The notes beneath the pieces were generated by a model, which saw nothing but the letters and a program-made list of their open reading frames with translations, was not told the DNA's origin and did not search any database. Shown piece by piece: positions 60,636 to 64,000 of a stretch of DNA of 64,000 bases. Source of the stretch: Paramecium octaurelia (lineage: Eukaryota > Ciliophora > Oligohymenophorea > Peniculida > Parameciidae); NCBI GenBank assembly GCA_905182995.1, contig CAJJDP010000074.1, positions 1-64,000 on the forward strand, given 5' to 3'. The stretch's first letter is position 1. Every line of letters begins with the position of its first letter. Position numbers and translations under genes: made by a program.

Positions 60636-61906
60636 TCATTTCTTTTTCTTTTACATCCCACTCTTTCCACACTCTTTCGCTTTTCCCTCCCGAAATACTC
60701 CATCTTTCCTAACCGCCTCCACACTAAACTTCCTGCTGCAAAACTTGTCTTACTCCATATCCTCAACACTCTCCACAGCCCCACTCGACGAAACCTCCTC
60801 TCCCAAAGGCTACCCCTTGGCCTGTCTAATTATCGCTCTGAAGGCTTCACTCTAAGCCTTCCAATTCGGTTTCTCATTTTTCACCTCCCCTTACTTCTAC
60901 CCTTCTTATGTTGTCTGCATTTGCATCAGCCTCTTCATTGGAATTCCTCTCCCTTGTCCACCATCCTCCACTTCTAACACTCTCTACTTCTATGAATTGA
61001 ACACCTTTCTCTTCTACTGAAACACCTTCTTGCAAATCTATAATATTTTATTTCTTTTCCTCATACCTTTGAGTGCTTTTACAAAGCCTACGCATTAAAT
61101 GATCTTCCACACCCCTCTGTACATTCGTAAAGCTTATCCTAGAATCTCTAATCCCTTTTTTAAATTTGTTGTTGCTATCTAGTTTTGGTTGGTTGCTCGT
61201 ATTTTTTATTCAAGGCCCCCTATGACTTAGTTTAATGGTTTGTCTTTGTCAATTAATGTTATTAAGTGGGCTTTGCTTATTAATCTTATTGGATTGTCTA
61301 TTTCAATTATAATTACGACTATGTTGCTGTTTTTGGTCTACTTAATTTTTATTATTATTAATTATTCAAAGATTTTGGTTAATTAGATTAAATTTAAAGC
61401 TTAGCTTATTATTTTTATAAAACAGGAACCTCTTATTGATCTATATTCTATTATGATTTTAAGTCATTTTATTCATTTGTAATTTGTTAATCTGGTTCAT
61501 TACTTTTTACTTAAATTGGCAATTATTATTTTATTGATGGCTTATCAGATTATTAAAATTCCCCTGTCTACGCTGTCTTAATACTTCTTAAGAGAGGAGA
61601 TTTTTCTTTCTCATGAATTTTTGGAATGGGTTTCTCATCTTAATTATATATGCATGATTTATTTCGATGAGAGTTCTTTTGAAAAGTCTATTTTAAAGGG
61701 GATTTTGCTTAGGTTTTCTTCGTTTAATCAGCTTATCTACGAGTTGGAACATTGGATATATTTTGGAGGGGTTTTGATATTCTAGACACAACATCAAACT
61801 TTGGTTTTTAGGTTGCAGAGATTTATACATTGAATAGTTTATTGAAAGAATTCAACGGGTTCTAAGGATAGAGGGATGGACTTACTTATTTAGATTACTT
61901 AAACAT
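60636..61906 (-). CDS. ZC2HC1-type zinc-finger protein
   Basis: One 29-nt intron gives 413 residues. The first ~230 residues are low-complexity, rich in Gln, Lys and Ser. The family mark is one C2HC finger with its characteristic follow-on: YECTEGCGRSFNAQALQKHS, KICKKVF, then QQKRKVFNSQKQRVLE. A second finger expected in the family is degraded: DKFCSRKFSVEAVRKDG has one Cys only and Asp at the expected His. The intron lies inside the finger and removing it supplies the last zinc ligand. ZC2HC1 proteins are common in ciliated eukaryotes, and some are axonemal; a ciliary role is inference. It lies 70 bp upstream of the DYRK gene on the same strand. Confidence 0.8.
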
Positions 61907-61976
61907 ACAATATGTAGGTTTGGACGGTTTGAATAAATTTAAAACTATATTATTTGGTTAATAAAATAAACTTGGC

Positions 61977-63463
61977 TCAATAACTGTGAATTAACTAGAT
62001 TCTATCAGCCGCTGTATTCCACCAGAGATAGATTCTCCACTTCTTTTCCTTCAATTTGCTTTCCTTATCCAACCCATAAACTACTGTCCGTTTGCCATCA
62101 CAGACTTCAAAGTAGTTGTTATCTACATCCAATTTAACAGCCAACAATTTTGGAGGCATCTAAACTGTTATTTAATGAGTATTACTTTAAATACATTATT
62201 GAAATCAGTTCCAATTCTTACATCCAATCCTGCTCCATTTTGACTAAACAAGTCTTTTCTATACCCCTTACCATAAGGAGACTTGTCCTTTTACTCTTCC
62301 TCTACAACACCCACATAGAAATTTCCATTTGCTCCAGCTCTCTTTTGATCAAATTCTTTGAATAGGATTATACAACCATGTTGTCCTTCACTAAAACTTG
62401 TTTCTGAATAAATAATTTAGGATTGAAATCCAGCTCCAGCACATTCCTTATAGTCATCTGCAAATTATTTGATTTGGTTGGACTCATCGGCCTTTGAAGG
62501 ATTGAATTTCCATTGGAGCCTTCCGAATTTATACTATTATGAAATTAATGGAATTGAATACAGGCCATTGTTAGATGCTAGACTAAATTTTTTCCCAATA
62601 ACTTTCTAAGGACTGCTTGTTGGATGCTATCTAATTGAATTCATTTTTTCCAGACATGAGTCCCTCGAACACTTTCCTCATGTTAAAGAATAAATCAGAT
62701 CTTCTTTTTTCATTTAAGTATTCATTGATTTTGGCACTCAAGAGATTTGGATCACTCTTAGCATTTTCTTTGATGAGTGTCTTGATTTTAGTAAGATCAT
62801 AAATGGCCTCATAATTTTTCTTTAGGTTTTCAATGCTTGGTGTTTAATCCAATTTCTCTTCTATGTGATGTAGTGATCAAAATTACCTTCTTTCTTAAGA
62901 TCTTTCTTCTCTTCCTTTTTGTCATCCTTCTTTGTATCCTTCTTATCATCCTTCTTTGTTTCCTTCTTGTCATCCTTCTTAGTCTCCTTCTTTTCATCCT
63001 TTTTGACATCCTTCTTCTCCGGCTCCTCCTATTTAAGTTTTTCATCCCTAATGAATTATGTTGCATTGAGTGCTTCCACCAAAAGTTGTTTGACATTCTC
63101 CACTTATTCATTCAATTTGGCTTTCATCTAAACGAAGAAATCTTCAACATCCTTCCTTTATTGTTCAATGCTCTAAAGAAAGTTACATTCAATAATTACC
63201 TTATATTAAAGGAGGAAGTCCTTGACTTTGTTACCTTCATCATCAGCTGGCCAATTGTATACAGAATAGGCATTTCCTTCCATAACTTCATCCAGATCGC
63301 AAAGTTTAAGTTTGCTTACTATTTGCGATTTTGTAAAATCTGCACCACTGGCATCACTTTAACACTGAAAGCAGAACAGTCTTTTTGCAGCCTCGTTCTG
63401 AAGAGTAATCGATACAAACTTTTTTTTGTTATGATCAGCAATCGTACACCTAAGATCTTACAT
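61977..63463 (-). CDS. B-box-like zinc protein with lysine-rich linker
   Basis: Four introns (27, 26, 25 and 35 nt) give 457 residues. The N-terminus MQDLRCTIADHNKKKFVSIT with FCFQC later forms a small zinc-binding, B-box-like module. A coiled coil follows, then an extremely lysine/aspartate-rich linker made of repeats of KKDDKKETKKDDKK type. The C-terminal ~200 residues form a soluble beta-rich domain (SFSEGQHGCIILFKEFDQKR, YFEVCDGKRTVVYGLD) resembling SPRY/TLD-like ligand-binding folds. The overall order recalls TRIM-like proteins without a RING. The function is unknown. Confidence 0.7.
62895..63020 (-). repeat. Tandem lysine-rich codon repeats
   Basis: Repeats of about 21-24 bp (GATGACAAGAAGGA and variants on the minus strand) encode alternating KKD/KKE/TKK units. 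The opposite strand is a pyrimidine-rich mirror, which produces spurious long open frames there. Confidence 0.8.
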
Positions 63464-63520
63464 AAATATAATTAATATTATTAAAGGAAAAATAATTTAA
63501 CATTTTTATTCTCCAATTTC

Positions 63521-64000
63521 TCATTTATTGTTGTCTTTCATCAGTAATTGTGTAAATTCTTAGAATGTCACCATCCCATCCCCATTGGTGTCCAATTCAG
63601 AAAAAACATTTTCCCATTGGTTTTCCTACAAGGCTAATCCACCGAATATCTCTTGAAGTTCCTATTTACTAATGGTTCCATTCCCATCCTTGTCAAATAG
63701 CTTAAAAGCCTTTTCAAGCTTCTCTTGAGCCATTAAATTTGACAACTCCGAATACGCCACAATAAACTCTTGTTATTATTAACCATCTTTACCGGTATAT
63801 TCTATGGTTCCTGAGCGATCGACATCCGAGTACTTGAAGATCTTATTCACTATGTAATTGCATTTTATTTCATCCTGATATAAATCCATGTAACCTAATA
63901 CAATTGAACTTATTGTTTACATTAAATTAATTCTTCTTTACTCAATTTACCATCACCATTTTTATCAATGGCACTAAACCCTTGTATCAATTCCTTCTTC
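63521..64000 (-). CDS. EF-hand C-terminus of a CDPK-type kinase (partial)
   Basis: The 5' part lies beyond the window. Two introns (26 and 24 nt) were removed. Four EF-hand calcium loops are visible: DKNGDGKLSKEE, DVDRSGTIEYTE, DKDGNGTISKQE and DTNGDGMVTFQE, all with the expected Asp, Gly and terminal Glu. The spacing, the leading QGFSAIDKNG and the link EKLEKAFKLFDKDG match the calmodulin-like domain of calcium-dependent protein kinases. Calmodulin or centrin fit less well because of the extra residues before the first hand. The kinase domain itself is not in the window. Confidence 0.8.

Noticed and set aside
62837-63475. Long hydrophobic plus-strand open frame
   Set aside because: It is the mirror of the lysine-rich repeats and coiled coil of the minus-strand gene.
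1-64000. Reading genes with the standard code
   Set aside because: Conserved proteins such as primase, ACBP and copine are cut into pieces by TAA and TAG at glutamine positions. TGA alone as stop makes them continuous.
1-64000. Telomere repeats, tRNA, rRNA, CRISPR, transposase or virus-like genes
   Set aside because: No CCCCAA/CCCAAA arrays, tRNA box pairs, rRNA segments, direct-repeat arrays or recognisable mobile-element proteins were seen on either strand.

Overview
This window looks like somatic (macronuclear) DNA of a Paramecium, close to P. tetraurelia in style. Three things point there. The DNA is about 70% AT. Genes only read through if TAA and TAG are glutamine and TGA is the sole stop. 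Almost every gene needs removal of tiny GT..AG introns, mostly 19-35 nt, that restore conserved protein sequence. No telomere repeats, tRNA, rRNA, CRISPR or transposase genes were seen. All genes below are read with the ciliate code, and intron choices come from restoring conserved motifs by eye.

Left part (1-11.3 kb). This end is gene-poor: a GC-rich foldable island (about 98-205), a decayed gene (1.0-2.1 kb), one large intact cysteine-rich membrane protein with seven tandem repeats (3777-8186, minus), and a decayed hybrid histidine kinase (8.7-11.3 kb, minus).

Middle (11.4-31.7 kb). Dense genes: a SCYL2-type pseudokinase, a rhomboid-like protein without catalytic residues, the small subunit of DNA primase, a SIN3 corepressor, an LRR/coiled-coil protein like LRRC45, a coiled-coil protein, a Rab-like GTPase, a multi-pass membrane protein and a helical-repeat protein. 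These are followed by small unknown genes mixed with decayed genes (27-30.5 kb).

31.8-46.2 kb. Acyl-CoA-binding protein, B-box/beta-propeller protein, ammonium transporter, a decayed gene, TPR-glycosyltransferase, SF-assemblin, SLC37-type sugar-phosphate transporter, PH-like/protein kinase, a small secreted six-cysteine protein and a helical-repeat protein.

46.6-64 kb. MGxC lipidation-type small protein, ubiquitin protease, MATE transporter, copine, aquaporin, a RAP-domain protein, a DYRK kinase, a ZC2HC1-type zinc-finger protein, a B-box-like protein with a lysine-rich repeat, and the calcium-binding C-terminus of a CDPK-type protein running off the right edge.

Genes alternate strands with intergenic gaps often of 25-120 bp, so no operon logic is implied. 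Many are typical ciliate housekeeping or cytoskeletal genes: basal-body fibre protein, LRRC45-like protein, copine, kinases, transporters. The scattered decayed genes fit loss of duplicates after whole-genome duplication, but that is inference.
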